From contig NC_034010.1 of assembly GCF_000346465.2 (NCBI RefSeq), positions 13,426,482 to 13,490,481 of the forward strand: a DNA stretch of 64,000 nt, read 5' to 3'. The notes beneath the pieces are model-generated. The model saw only the letters and a program-made list of their open reading frames with translations, was not told the DNA's origin and searched no databases. Every line of letters begins with the position of its first letter. The first letter of the stretch is position 1. This document shows positions 1 to 10,465 of this stretch, piece after piece. Origin of the DNA: Prunus persica. Its lineage: Eukaryota > Streptophyta > Magnoliopsida > Rosales > Rosaceae. Made by a program: the position numbers and the translations under genes.

Positions 1-2239
1 TCGTCAATTTTTCTCAAGGCTATACAGTCTCAGTATATGGCTGTGTGCTGATGTATCGGCAGAATTTACCGGTATCCCGGTTGTCTTGCCGATTATGTCT
101 TCGGGCATTCGGCTTCGGTATTATTTCTTGTTCGTTCATCAGGACAGCCTCGTAGGTAGTGTTCAACAGGGTGAAGACTTCATTGCCGTGGTCACGATTC
201 GGCTGTGGCTCTCGGTTGTCGTTGCGACCATACCGCCCTTTCCCTTCTTCGAGTGTTCTCTTCGATCGGCGCGGTCGTCTTTTCTCTTATGACCTGTCGA
301 GTACGTGTCGACTCTCCCGTAGGGTGTCGCTTTTGCCAGATAAGCACTTGGTTCGGCGTCTCCTCGCGGTGCCGAAGCCGCAGGTTTCGAGTTGAAATAT
401 TCGGCTTTGGCGTGGATTGCCGCCTGCTTCATCAGCTCGTCGTACGTGCGCCAGTTGCTGCTGTGTACTAGGTATCAAAAATGTGAGGACCGAAGGCCAC
501 TCTTAAAGGCGTCATAGGCTGCCCTATCGTCTGTTTCCGGGCACCTTGAGTACTCGTGACTGAAGCGCGCCGCGTATTCTCTCAATGGTTCGTCCTCTCT
601 TTGCTGAATCGTGTACAGATCATCGGCAGAGTAAAGACGGTCCGTTTGGATCATGAAGTGGTTGAGGAAAATCTGCTTCAGTTCGTCGAAGGAGTCTACC
701 GTTTCTGGCTCCAACCGGTAGAACCAGTTCAGGGCTGCCCCGGTAAGGGAGGACGGGAATAGCAGGCACTGCCCTTCATCGCTCAGGCCCTTGCATCCAA
801 TGGCGGACTGAAATGAGTGGAGGTGTGTTAAGGGGTCTTCCGTTCCCGTATAGAACGGTATACGCAGTTGCTGCCCTTCCCGATCCTGCCGAGAGTCCCG
901 GATGCGCCTGGTAAACGGTCCTGACCGAAGCTTTCCCCACTCCGGTCCTTGGGAGCGGGCGTTGTGGTTTTCCATTTTCTGGATTTTTTGAAAAAGGAGT
1001 CTGACAATGGGGTCCCGGCTAGGGATTTCCTCGGAACCGTAATCTTCCGATCGCCTTCGTAGGTTTGATGGATCAACCCCCGCGTACTGTGAAGGCATTG
1101 CCGAACGGTAGGTGGAAGTTTGCGTCTGGGAAGGGATATATTCGGATCCTGACTCTTCTGCGGGGTCCAGCCCTCTGACCTTCCGAATAGGCGACTTGTC
1201 TCCTAGGATTTTCGTCCGTGAGTCCCTTTGTCGAGTGCCAATCCTGATCGGAGACCTTTGTCTCTCTGCCTCCCGATCGTTAATTCGATGTCGACAATCG
1301 GTGTAGTCTTTCTTGGGGATGTGCGGCTGATCCCTGGGTGCCGGAACTACCAACTCTCTGGAAGGTGCGGGCGTTGCCTTCTGTACCTTCTCGCGTTTCT
1401 TCTTCCTATGGGGGGTCTGCAAGCTCTCGGAAGAGCGAGTTGTCTGGATGTTCTGTGTGTGCTGCTGGTGGAGCAGCTGCTGGGTTTCGTCCACTTTGGA
1501 CGAAAGAAAATTGTTGTGCTCCTAAAGCCTCGCCATGTTCTTCCGTAAGGACGCGATTTGGACTGCCAGCTCTGCTTCGACGGTTGTTTGGGTTGCGGGA
1601 GCATTCCCGAAGGGAGTGCATGGGGGTAGCGCTGGGCTAGCTCCGCTCTGCCTTCCGAACGGTACGCCTTCTTCCGATAAGAACGTGGGTACTGAAGTGG
1701 TCCCCATGTGTTTTGGAGATGGTGGGTTGTTAATTTTTTTTTGTTTCCCACAGACGGCGCCAAACTGTTGATGCGAAAAAGTGGTTCAGCACGTATTTCG
1801 TCAACTTAGTGATTTCAGGCCTTCGGTAGGTTACTATCCTCGGTAGACGTTCTACTGCAGAAGGGTGAGTACCTATAAAAGGTCACGTTCGGTAAGTCCT
1901 TGAGGTACCGGTGTGGTACCGGCCGAAGGCTCTCCGATGCTTTAGTAAGTACGGTTTTAGTAAAGATAACTGACAGATCAATTGATAGCGTACCGTTAGT
2001 TCTGATCCCCCCCTTTTGGGGATAGGGGTCTTCTTAAATAGGCCTTGGGAGGTGTGCACTGTGCTCATATTTCCGATGTGGGACTGTGGACATGGATTGT
2101 GAGCATGACACGTGTCCGATGGTAAAAAGGGGCCAAGATAGATGGCTTCGGTAGGAAGCATGCTGAAGAGGATCTGTAATCAATATCGATCCTGTCCACG
2201 TGTTCGGTGGTCATAGGCCGTTTCTTTCCGGTATAAACA
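1..2239 (-). mobile_element. Ty3-gypsy LTR retrotransposon, 5' part (LTR, primer-binding site, gag)
   Basis: Reading the minus strand, a 474-bp LTR at 1766-2239 begins TGTTTATACC and ends ATCAACA. It is followed at once by a primer-binding-site region (1751-1765, TTTGGCGCCGTCTG), which is typical of plant Ty3-gypsy elements, and then by a gag gene. The element runs off the left edge of the window, so pol and the 3' LTR are not visible. Its right end abuts UGT-like coding sequence, so it appears to have inserted into, or replaced, the downstream part of a UGT gene. The target-site duplication cannot be tested without the other end. Confidence 0.85.
163..1707 (-). pseudogene. Ty3-gypsy gag polyprotein with two in-frame stops
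   Basis: A single minus-strand reading frame runs from an ATG at 1707 to a stop near 163, interrupted only by stops at 1522-1524 and 475-477. The N-terminal part has a short coiled-coil-like stretch (VEAELAVQIASLRKNM). The middle is basic and charged. At about 700-950 lies the retrotransposon gag core, with the phrases IPFYTGTEDPLTHLHSFQSA, LTGAALNWFYRL and FDELKQIFLNHF. The tail after the second stop is basic and polar. No zinc knuckle is visible. Gag would form the virus-like particle of the retrotransposon. Two stops in an otherwise open frame of about 510 codons suggest a recently disabled copy. Family assignment is firm; the start is inferred from frame continuity. Confidence 0.8.
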
Positions 2240-2593
2240 GGTGCCATGGCACGAAAGAATCATGTATGAGCAATTCTGGGTTTAGGGTTTGGAGGATGTT
2301 GGAGAAGTTTGGGCTAGCAATGTTGAAGGCCTATTTGATAGTGGGCAGGAGATGGAGTGGGAGGCAATTAGTAGGGGCGGAGCCACGTTGGGACTAGTGC
2401 AGTCCTCGGTCCCCACTGAATTTTTATTATAAATAAAAAAAGTAGTATGCTGTTATTGAATAACCCATATTAATTAACATATTAATTTTACCATGTGGGG
2501 CTTTACCCAACCAAACCTATGTTTCCTCCAAGACTACGCCTTCTTTTGCAAACCCATCCCAAAAGTTTTAATAAAACTATTATTATTATATTA

Positions 2594-5500
2594 TGACAGG
2601 ACCCGACCCAAATTTCACTTTGGAATCTGAGCCGAGCCCTGTACGTGTCGGACATCTGGCTAATGCCGAGCACAAAAGACCAAATTGCCCTTCTAACCAA
2701 AATCCAAAGGAATTCAAGTACGACTTCTGTCAAAAATTCGGCAGAGTCACCCTTATAAATTGAATATTTCCCAAAAATTTCTGCCTGTAAAACAAGCATA
2801 TATGCTTATATAACTCATTTGTCAAGATGCATTAAACCATATCCAAGCAATCATGCAACATATCAATCTTGCCTCAGGTCTCAACAAATCAAACACATCG
2901 TTATGCTAACAACATGCAATTCAATTTCTTAGAATGTCCTTTGAACAATGTTAGTTTTCATAATAACTTAACTGGACTACCTTTTTATTATATGACCTCG
3001 TGGCTGCACCTAGAATTCTAGGTTGCCTACGTACCCTTAACAAGGAATCAAGCCACACGTAGTTCTTTCCTACAATTGCAAAACCACTAGTTCTCATATT
3101 TCAGCCCAGCCTCCTGTTTTCTAGGCTTCCTGACATTTCTCACATGGCAATATATAATTAAATGAAGGAATAAAAACATTTAGATTCAGGTAATCACACT
3201 TGGAAAACCACAACTATCAATTCCTCGTGACACCTTGGTGACACATCCTGCCCTATAATCCTTGCTAGACTCAGAAGACATCTGGTCAACCTGATCCACA
3301 ATCCTCGCTCCCACGGTTCAGACATCTCTAAGACTCGTGGGGCAAAGTATGCTAGAATACTTGAGCTATTTAATACCATATCCAATAATAAAAAGATAAA
3401 GGCAAACAACTTAGAAAGAATAAAATAAGATAAATTAAAGCAAAATGGATTAAAATAAAATAAACAAGCTCCGACTACCCTTGTATCGATCTCGCGTAAG
3501 GTTCATAAATAATTAATTATATATACATATATATATCCGTCTTTCTCTTGTGACATAAATATATCAATTAAGAAAATAATAGTAACCGTATAAAATTCCT
3601 CAATTTTAATTTAAAAGCGTCTTAAAGCTTAAATCCTCTCCATCTAGGCATACCCCTATTTCTGATCCGTCATTTCCTTTAATACCGTCAATTCAATCTT
3701 CGCAGGTCTTGGAGATACCACTTCAATCCGAGTGGCATTCCTCACAGGTCTCAGAGATAATACTTCAATCAGAGCTGCATTCTTCGTAGGTCTCAGAGAT
3801 AACACTTCAATCTGAGCCACATTCCTTGCAGGTCTCAGAGATAACACTACAATCTGAGCCGCAATCCTTGCAAGTCTCGGAGATACCACTTTAATTCGAG
3901 CCGTATTCCTCGCAAGTCTCAGAGATAACACTTCAATCTGAGCCGCAATCCTCGCAGGTCTCGGAAATACAACTTCAATCTGAGCCGCATTCCTAGCACC
4001 GCACGTTTCGAGCTTCCCCGAAACTTGTAGGACATTATCAATAACCAAAATGTTTCAAAGTAACTAGGGGACACCCTCGTGGTGAGTTTGAAAACCATAA
4101 CCCGTCATTTATATCAACTTTCAGTAAACTTATTCTCAACTAAACTTAACATATATATACCTTTATATGCCACAATCTGATGAAAGCCAAGTGCTATGAT
4201 TCATCCTTTTCAACTATTGAATGTACATATATTAAACACTTAGCTAGTATGTTAGCCATATTGATCTCTGATTAACATATGGTTCAAATATTATATTAAT
4301 AACCTTACAACATAATTAACCATATGAATATATAAGCATGTGATAAATCAATAGATAATTAAATACTCATCCTGAATTCACATAAAATCAAGAAATTAAG
4401 ACCATAAACAAACCAATTGAACACTTGCACGCACATGAACTTTCTAAAAGCTTAAACATATTCTATGGAGCTCATCCTTATTATTTAATCCAAAGTCCTG
4501 GCGTTGGGCTCCTAGAAGTGCGTGCATTGAATTGAAGGTCATTCTCAAGCCTATGTAAGCTTTTTCACTGATTAGAACAGTCTAGAAGTGCCTCGGGACT
4601 CAAAAAGCGTTAAGTCCCAACAAGTCAACCTGGAACCCCGTGGGGTCCACAACCTCAAGACTCTGATCCGAGAGTTCCTAGAGGTTCTAACATGCCTAGG
4701 ACATATGTCCCGAGAGTCTGGTCTCGATCGGAAGGTTGGACTACTCACGATTGCACGATTGGATGGTTACTGTAAACCTAGCCTTGGGTTGGCCTTTTCG
4801 AATTATCCGGGACTCCGATTCACGACCCATTGAATCCTACACAATCCTGGAATTACATAGATCAACATATAAGAAATTGAATGCGATCCAAATGTTCAAA
4901 CGTATCAAACCCGAAAATCGCACGATATGCGAGATCCGTTCGGGGTTCAAACGTTGTCCGAATTGAGATCTGTAAATTCCTACTCACTCGTGACAACATA
5001 AGGATAATTTTAGGACTGAGAGTGACCTCACCAGGCTTCCACGCGCTGCCACACGCACCGGAAGAACGTGGGTGGCTTGATCAAATTTCGGCAACCAGAA
5101 ATCTTCAAAACTGGAAATCCGCTTCCTACCCTAGGTAAAACACCTTATTTAGAACCACTTTTGTTCTTGGAGCTACCCCAAAAATGAGACGGAAGTGGCT
5201 GGAATCGAAGGCCGAAACTGGCCAAAACTTCAATCGCTTAATCAACCAACTAAACGCAGAAATTTCTCAAAAATAACACAACCAGCAGCTAGAACATGTT
5301 GAGAGGATAGAAAAGCATACCAAATTCGAAAGATTTGGTGGCCGGAGGAGTCCGAACAAGCTCCTAAAAATTTGCTAAAAAACTGTCCAACACTGCCTGT
5401 TTCGTGGCTGATTCTGGTGACCACGCCGGCGGATCAAAGCTGGGACCGGTGCTGCCAAGAACGGAAGTGTGTGGTGGCGGTGGTGTAGGAGAGAAGTTGG

Positions 5501-5779
5501 CTGGTCGTGAAGCTTATGAGGGGGATGAGAAAATCTGAGTTTTAAAACTGAACTTTGAAATATTTACGGTTATGTCACTTCGTTACAACTCCGATTTGAG
5601 CCCACTACGTGTCTACGGACTCATCTCGACGTGCTCTATGCAACAGTATAACTGTAATTTCCAAATTCCTTACCGGTCAAAAAGTCAACTTTTTCCCTAA
5701 TAATTTATTCTATGGGCAAAATTATCTTTTTCTCTAATAATTTAATAATTAAAAATTAATTAAGGACCGGATTGTTACA
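2594..5779 (-). mobile_element. Solo LTR (3.19 kb) of a large LTR family
   Basis: On the minus strand this sequence starts TGTAACAATCCGG and ends GGGTCCTGTCA. It is flanked by a perfect 5-bp target-site duplication TATTA (2589-2593 and 5780-5784). It shares long blocks with 24619-27171 and 37437-39995, for example the stretches around the phrases cacgtagtgggctc, ggtgttttacctagggtagg and gtacgtaggca. No primer-binding site, gag or pol is present, so it is best explained as a solo LTR left by recombination between two LTRs. It is about 630 bp longer than its relatives, partly through a 42-bp tandem array. Confidence 0.85.
3690..4004 (-). repeat. 42-bp tandem array inside the solo LTR
   Basis: The phrase aggtctcagagata recurs at 3746, 3788, 3830, 3872, 3914 and 3956, a constant 42-bp spacing, with partial copies on either side. 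Because 42 is a multiple of three, the minus strand stays open over 3656-4048 and reads as degenerate 14-residue repeats of the type EVLSLRPARNAAQI. Nothing shows that this is translated. Confidence 0.9.
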
Positions 5780-6667
5780 TATTACCTTTTAACACACATA
5801 TTACCTTTGTACACAAATTGCTAAAAATAAAGAGATTTTAATCCAATTTTTGATTTTTTTGGTGGGAGCAAACTTTCTCATTGTTTATGAGTTTTGAGTT
5901 TTTCTCTCAAACTCAATATTATATTAACAAGTTTTAAAATTAGGTTAATTCATAGATGAATGATTGCTTGGTTGCATAAATTGAGAAAAATATTTTTAAT
6001 AGTATAGATGATGTGGTTGTTATGCAACGATTTCAAAATATGAAAATTTGTCAAGGACAATTATAAATTGTAGTGAAATATTTTTTTTTTGGGTCAAAAT
6101 TATGATTGTAATGAATAGACAATATTATTTTTGATATTTTAGTATGTCTTGAGTTCAAATTTTTTATTATTTATATTTTGTGAGATGCCTCCACACACAT
6201 AAAATTCTAACTTCGCCACAGGCTGTTAGTGTGGCAGTGAGGCAAGTCAGCATGTGGAAGATGAAGTTCCACAAATTGAATGCATTGAGAGGATTTTTGG
6301 GAGAGTTTTGGCTTGATAGAGCTGAGATTTACAGGTGTGGGGCAAAATAAATATGTGAAAATTAATTTTCTTATTGGCGAGCTTCTTGGCTTACTCTAGG
6401 AAGGGAGATATGTGGCCTTGAGCTAACCATGGAAGCATAAGAATACTGACCATGCTTGGATTTTGAGAAGACTTCCTCGTTTTATTTATTTATTTATTTT
6501 TCATGACTCTTGTTCTTGAGGCGGTGGTTGGCTTATGGCCTCATATATAATTTGGTGTTTTTGGAGATCATATAGTGAGGGAACTCTGATGGAGATGAGT
6601 CATAGTTTGTGCAAGTGCATATGTAATTCCAATTTCCAGATTCAAACGGGATAAATTCTTCCAACAA

Positions 6668-7175
6668 AGGGCTCGTTTGGGAGTACTTCTTTCTGAAACG
6701 CTTCTACAAAGAAGCAGTTTGTCATTTGGATGTCACATTTGAAAGTGCTTTTACACAACATAATAGCGCTTTTGATATTTTGTTGAGTGTTTGGTTGACA
6801 CAATAAAAGCACTTTTAAAAGTACTTTACAAAAATTTAAAGAATCCCAAAATATTATAATAAACATAGGAAATAAAAATTCACAGGATCCCAAAATAAAA
6901 ACACAACTTAAAAAAGTATGAACTTCACCAAGTATAATTTTTAATCATTTTTTGAAAATAAAAAAGGAATTAACTAGACATAATAAGATTTTCAATTCTC
7001 TCACGTTTGTCAGCCATCTCATGCCCATGGGTTAGATTTTGTTCTTCAACCATCTCTTCCCCTATAGTAACTCCTGCCCCGCCAGAGGGAAGTAGCTCAT
7101 CATCATCATCATACGGTTGGAATTCTTGATCTGTCATTGAATGACATCTTGTAAAGTTGTAAAGAGTCATTGAAG
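6668..7175 (-). mobile_element. PIF/Harbinger-like element fragment with transposase-tail remnant
   Basis: The segment starts with gggctcgtttgggagtac, the kind of end shared with the MITE at 7522. It contains a 66-codon minus-strand frame at 6970-7170 that is acidic in the middle and ends HGHEMADKRERIENLIMSS. This resembles the C-terminal tail of HARBI1-type plant transposases, but the match rests on my recollection of the family and is weak. Paralogous sequence near 14125-14240 lacks this block, which shows that it was inserted. No second terminal repeat is recognisable, so the element is truncated. Confidence 0.45.
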
Positions 7176-7234
7176 CAACAATTATTATGCATACATATAG
7201 GACAGCTCATAGGAAAGCATCTAAAACAATTTTT

Positions 7235-7330
7235 TTAAAATTTTTTTATTTGAATACAACCGATATTGGGAGTGTGGGGATTTGAACACATGATCTAGGA
7301 TACAAGGGTAATGCTCTTAATTGTCAAAAC
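7235..7330 (-). repeat. tRNA-derived SINE remnant
   Basis: The segment is related to the SINE-like copies at 14235-14345 and 10370-10465. On the minus strand a decayed tRNA-like head is followed by a conserved body ending ATCGGTTGTATTCAAATAAA and an A-rich tail. This copy is degraded and is identified mainly from the clearer copy at 14235. Confidence 0.45.
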
Positions 7331-7521
7331 AATTTTTTTCTACTTTTACTGAACACCTAACTTTTTACCACCAAAAAAAAAAAACTATATATATATTCCC
7401 ATTTGTTTTTTTTTTTTCACTTTGATTTTTCTCAAGTTTTTAAAAAATAATAATTTTTCTTTCTCAGTCAAAATCTGAAGTCTTTGTGGTCCTTTGTTTT
7501 TCTATTTTGGTAAAAAGCTTA

Positions 7522-7798
7522 GGGCCTGTTTGGGAGTGCTTCTGAAACTGCTAAAGGTGCTTTATGACAACTAAAAGCGCTTTTGACAACGTTTGGCAAA
7601 AAAGTTGCGCTTTTGGGTCATAGAAGCGTTTTCTGGAGAAGCACCTGCTATGTACTTCTTCAGAAAGCACTCCCAAGTGCTTTTCCAAGAAGTACTTGGA
7701 TTTTTTATGAAAATTCAAAATTTTTATTATAAAAGTGCTTTCGTTAGAAGTATTTATGAATAGAAGTACTTCCTAGAGAAACAGTCCCAAACGAACCC
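7522..7798. mobile_element. Harbinger-type MITE (277 bp)
   Basis: The terminal inverted repeats are GGGCCTGTTTGGGAGTGCTTC and, read inward from the other end, GGGTTCGTTTGGGACTGTTTC. The flanks are TTA (7519-7521) and TAA (7799-7801). The duplicated block B has the empty site agctaagg at about 41088, so the insertion occurred after the block duplication or was lost in B. The interior is rich in agaagtactt/aagcacttct palindromic words and has no coding sequence. Confidence 0.8.
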
Positions 7799-8144
7799 TA
7801 AGGTTTCAGTAAAAGTTTAAATTAAAAAACAAAAAAAAGGACAATTTTGACAATTCAAAAAAGAGGACACATATCACTCTTAGATTGAGCCATAATAGAA
7901 GTAAGGAGGGAGTTCCTTCTAATGGGTAAGGAGGGAAGTATTGTAAAAAAGGAAACATGTTACAAAAACACAAAGAAAACCTAACAGCATTACTTAAAAA
8001 AAGTAGAGAAGTCAAGCCCAACATTTTGAGTTTTATACACCTACGTGACGTGAGCATTCAATAATCATCCTACACATATGCTGATGTGAGCATTCAAAAT
8101 CATTAGAATGATTTAATTGAAGACTCAACGTACGGACGTCTTTT

Positions 8145-9515
8145 TCACTTAGATTCCCTTCCCGTACAAACTTGCATCAGTTCCTCCACGACCCCATCAA
8201 TCTCTTCATCCTCTTTCTTGTTCATGTTGTCTCTTATTTTCAATGCCTTTTTTCTCACTCCCTCTCCAATTTTCTCCACAAAAACATCTCTAATCACCTT
8301 TGCGACCTCTTCTCTTTGCAAACTTCCTTCACCTGTTCTCTTAACCTCAACACCAACACCCACCTCCTCCACTAGTCTAGCGTTGATCGGCTGGTCAAGA
8401 TGCATAGGCATGGCTATAATTGGAACACCAAACTTGATGCTCTCCAACACTGAGTTCCATCCGCAGTGACTCACAAACCCCCCAACACTAGAATGCTGCA
8501 GTATCTTTGCCTGTGGGGCCCAACCCTCCATTATCACTCCCTTCTCTCCCACCCTCTGTAAAAACCCTTCTGGTAACACCTCTTCAACCCTAGTATTTTT
8601 CTCCTCCTTAGAAAATCTTATAACCCAAATGAAGCTCACTTTGCTAAGCTCTAATCCGTGAGCTATCTCTTCTATTTGCTCCTTGGACAGAAAGTACTCA
8701 CTGCCAAAGCATACATACACTACAGAAGACCTTTCCATTTTGTTCAGCCATTTCATGATCCATGTTTCCTCATCAACTTTTTGATCCACTGGCTCTTGAA
8801 CAAGCGTGCCAACAGGCACGATCTTTTTCCCCATTAAATCAGAGAGATAATCAATATATTTTTCTTCAATCCCCCTGGATGTCTTTACCAAAATGATGTT
8901 ACAAGATCGAGCACTGCATTGCTGAACACGGTCTCCATCTTTGATGCCATTTGCTGAAGATTCCAACACGTTGTTGAACTTTTCAGCTTCGTAATCTTGA
9001 AGATAAATCGAAGGAAAAGGAAACTTGACACTAGGGTTCTTGAGATGTTGAATACTAAATGAAGTAAAGGCAGCACCCATGGTGATGAATTCGATGGATG
9101 GAAAATTTTGCAATGAAGCTAGAGAGGGCGCCCATGGTTGAAGAAAATCATATATGAGCAAATCTGGGCTTAGGGTTTTGAGGATGTTGGAGAAGTTGTT
9201 GCTGGACATATCAAAGGCCCTTTTGAGAGTGGACATGAGATGGGGAGGGAGGCCATTGGTGGTATGGTAGTGAGGTGGGAGTTCAGGCAAGTCATCATGT
9301 GGAAGATGGAGTTCCACAAATTCAATGCAATGAGAATATTTTTGGGAGAGTTTAGGCTTGATGGAGCTGAGATTTACAGGCGTGGAACAAATAAAGATGT
9401 GAAAATTTCTCTTGGTGGTCAGCTTCTTGGCTAGCTCTAGGTAGGGAGATATATGGCCGTGAGCTAGCCATGGAAGCATAAGAATAGTAAGTTTTCTTTG
9501 GTCAGAGTAAACCAT
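8145..9515 (-). CDS. UGT94-like UDP-glycosyltransferase (copy A), 456 aa
   Basis: Intact intronless family-1 glycosyltransferase. The N-terminal motif WLAHGHISPYLELAKKL carries the expected catalytic His21, and Asp123 in LLIYDF fits its activating partner. The 44-residue PSPG box, which binds the UDP-sugar, spans Trp332 to Gln375 with HCGWNS and ending HLDQ; the final Gln is usual for UDP-glucose users. The overall phrasing (STPVNLSSIKPKLS, PPHYHTTNGLPPHLMSTL, MPMHLDQPINARLV) matches the UGT94 group, which typically extends a sugar chain on flavonoid, apocarotenoid or lignan glucosides. No signal peptide is seen, so it is probably cytosolic. I chose the ATG at 9515 over an in-frame ATG at 9533 because copies B and D begin at the equivalent position. 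The acceptor is unknown. Confidence 0.93.
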   Translation of the reverse strand: MVYSDQRKLTILMLPWLAHGHISPYLELAKKLTTKRNFHIFICSTPVNLSSIKPKLSQKYSHCIEFVELHLPHDDLPELPPHYHTTNGLPPHLMSTLKRAFDMSSNNFSNILKTLSPDLLIYDFLQPWAPSLASLQNFPSIEFITMGAAFTSFSIQHLKNPSVKFPFPSIYLQDYEAEKFNNVLESSANGIKDGDRVQQCSARSCNIILVKTSRGIEEKYIDYLSDLMGKKIVPVGTLVQEPVDQKVDEETWIMKWLNKMERSSVVYVCFGSEYFLSKEQIEEIAHGLELSKVSFIWVIRFSKEEKNTRVEEVLPEGFLQRVGEKGVIMEGWAPQAKILQHSSVGGFVSHCGWNSVLESIKFGVPIIAMPMHLDQPINARLVEEVGVGVEVKRTGEGSLQREEVAKVIRDVFVEKIGEGVRKKALKIRDNMNKKEDEEIDGVVEELMQVCTGRESK

Positions 9516-9596
9516 ATTTTGTTTTCCTTTCACTCTTTTGCTTGAGGTTGCTCGATTATAGGCTTATTGGTAGTTTTTTTGTAGCTAGCTCTATGC

Positions 9597-9613
9597 ATAT
9601 ATATATATATATA
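9597..9613 (-). promoter_or_regulatory. TATA-like (TA)n tract upstream of UGT copy A
   Basis: A short alternating TA run lies about 85-100 bp upstream of the chosen start. Its position matches TATA-like stretches upstream of the other UGT copies, so it is a reasonable core promoter candidate. No transcription start is known. Confidence 0.4.
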
Positions 9614-9620
9614 CACACAC

Positions 9621-10095
9621 ATTCATGGGAAAAGAGGCTTGGGGATGGGAAATCAATTGATTTCCTATGTTTGGTAAAGTTCGGGTATGAGAAATCGTTG
9701 CTTTGCACATGAGAAAGTAGAGGGGAAAGTGAAGCCCTCCTCCTTCCTTAGGTTTTGTTTTCCTCCTCATGGGAAAGTTTGGGAAAATGAGCTAATATTA
9801 AATACATATTTTTCATGACCATATTATCCCCATTAATAATTTAGAATTACATAAATGCATTCTATTTTTATTTGATTTCATATGGGTATAATTGAAAAAT
9901 TAAACAAATTTTGTTTTACATTCCTACACAAACCAAACATGTGAAAGGAAATAAAGTGGTATTTCTTGGTTACTTTCCCAAGATTACCAAACATAGGAAA
10001 GGAATCTCTATTTCCCATCCCTTAGAAAATGACTTGGAAAGTAATTTCTCCTCAAATTCGTTCCGTGAACCAAACGGAACCTGCATAATAGAAGT
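9621..10095. mobile_element. MITE-like insertion unique to block A
   Basis: Block B goes directly from acacacac to aaaacgcgtgatgattgg (about 42933), whereas block A has about 475 extra bases at this point. The insert contains gatgggaaatcaattgattt near one end and ccgtgaaccaaacggaacct near the other, and it is non-coding. I could not define clean terminal repeats, so the borders are approximate. Confidence 0.55.
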
Positions 10096-10369
10096 TCCAA
10101 AAAAACACGTGATGATTGGATCATGCATATGTAAGTTCCCGAGTGATGATTGGAACAAGTTCCTAATGATAAAGACTCGAAACAAGAATAGTTTAAACTT
10201 TCTTCTTTGTTTGGCTTGATATAAGACGAATGCACCAAACAAACCGACTAATTGCTGGCACAATATAAATTGGGGCTACAATTACCTAATAATTAGGTAC
10301 TAAGGGCTACAATTACCTAATAATATCAACTTTCATTATACAGATTTGAGAAACAAAAAGTTCAACTTT

Positions 10370-10465
10370 GATGACAAGCGATATTAAAGGAGGGCGTAAT
10401 CAAACTTAGGATCTTGAGTGTAGAAATAAATACTTTTAACAACTTGAGCTACAAGCCTTTTGTAA
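10370..10465 (-). repeat. tRNA-derived SINE remnant in block A
   Basis: On the minus strand, GGCTTGTAGCTCAAGTTGTT resembles a tRNA head with an A box, and CTAAGTTTGATTACGCC resembles a B box. The body ends with ATATCGCTTGTCATC. The same copy is found in block B at 43150-43245, so it predates the duplication. It is too decayed to be a tRNA gene. Confidence 0.5.

Larger units (their letters stand above)
2372..6221. mobile_element. hAT-like non-autonomous transposon inside the UGT pseudogene
   Basis: The left end TAGGGGCGGAGCCA and the inverted right end CTGTGGCGAAGTTA agree at 8 of 14 positions, and three of the six mismatches are transitions of the C/T type. The ends are flanked by the 8-bp repeats gcaattag (2364-2371) and gctgttag (6222-6229), 6 of 8 matching, as expected for an old hAT insertion. 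Without the solo LTR nested in it, the element is about 660 bp, AT-rich, and has no transposase. The UGT homology resumes exactly on either side, which supports these borders independently. Confidence 0.7.
2240..6453 (-). pseudogene. UGT94-like glycosyltransferase pseudogene, split by a transposon
   Basis: Two pieces, 2240-2371 and 6222-6453, match adjacent parts of the intact UGT genes on the same strand. The right piece starts with an ATG at 6453 and encodes MVSILMLPWLAQGHISPFLE, the N-terminal acceptor-domain motif. The left piece matches the region that encodes roughly residues 85-135 of the intact enzymes. Between them sits a 3.85-kb insertion with an 8-bp target-site duplication. The C-terminal two-thirds, including the PSPG box, is missing at the gypsy LTR ending at 2239. 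Frameshifts and small deletions are present in both pieces. It cannot be functional. Confidence 0.85.

Noticed and set aside
3690..4004. CRISPR-like array
   Set aside because: The units are contiguous and similar along their whole length, with no unique spacers, and lie in a plant LTR.
9516..9533. Start of UGT copy A at the upstream ATG (462 aa)
   Set aside because: Copies B and D have no ATG at that position and start six codons later, so the downstream ATG at 9515 is preferred.
9911..10263. Small proteins on both strands near 10 kb
   Set aside because: These frames lie in a MITE-like insertion missing from the duplicate block and show no domain.
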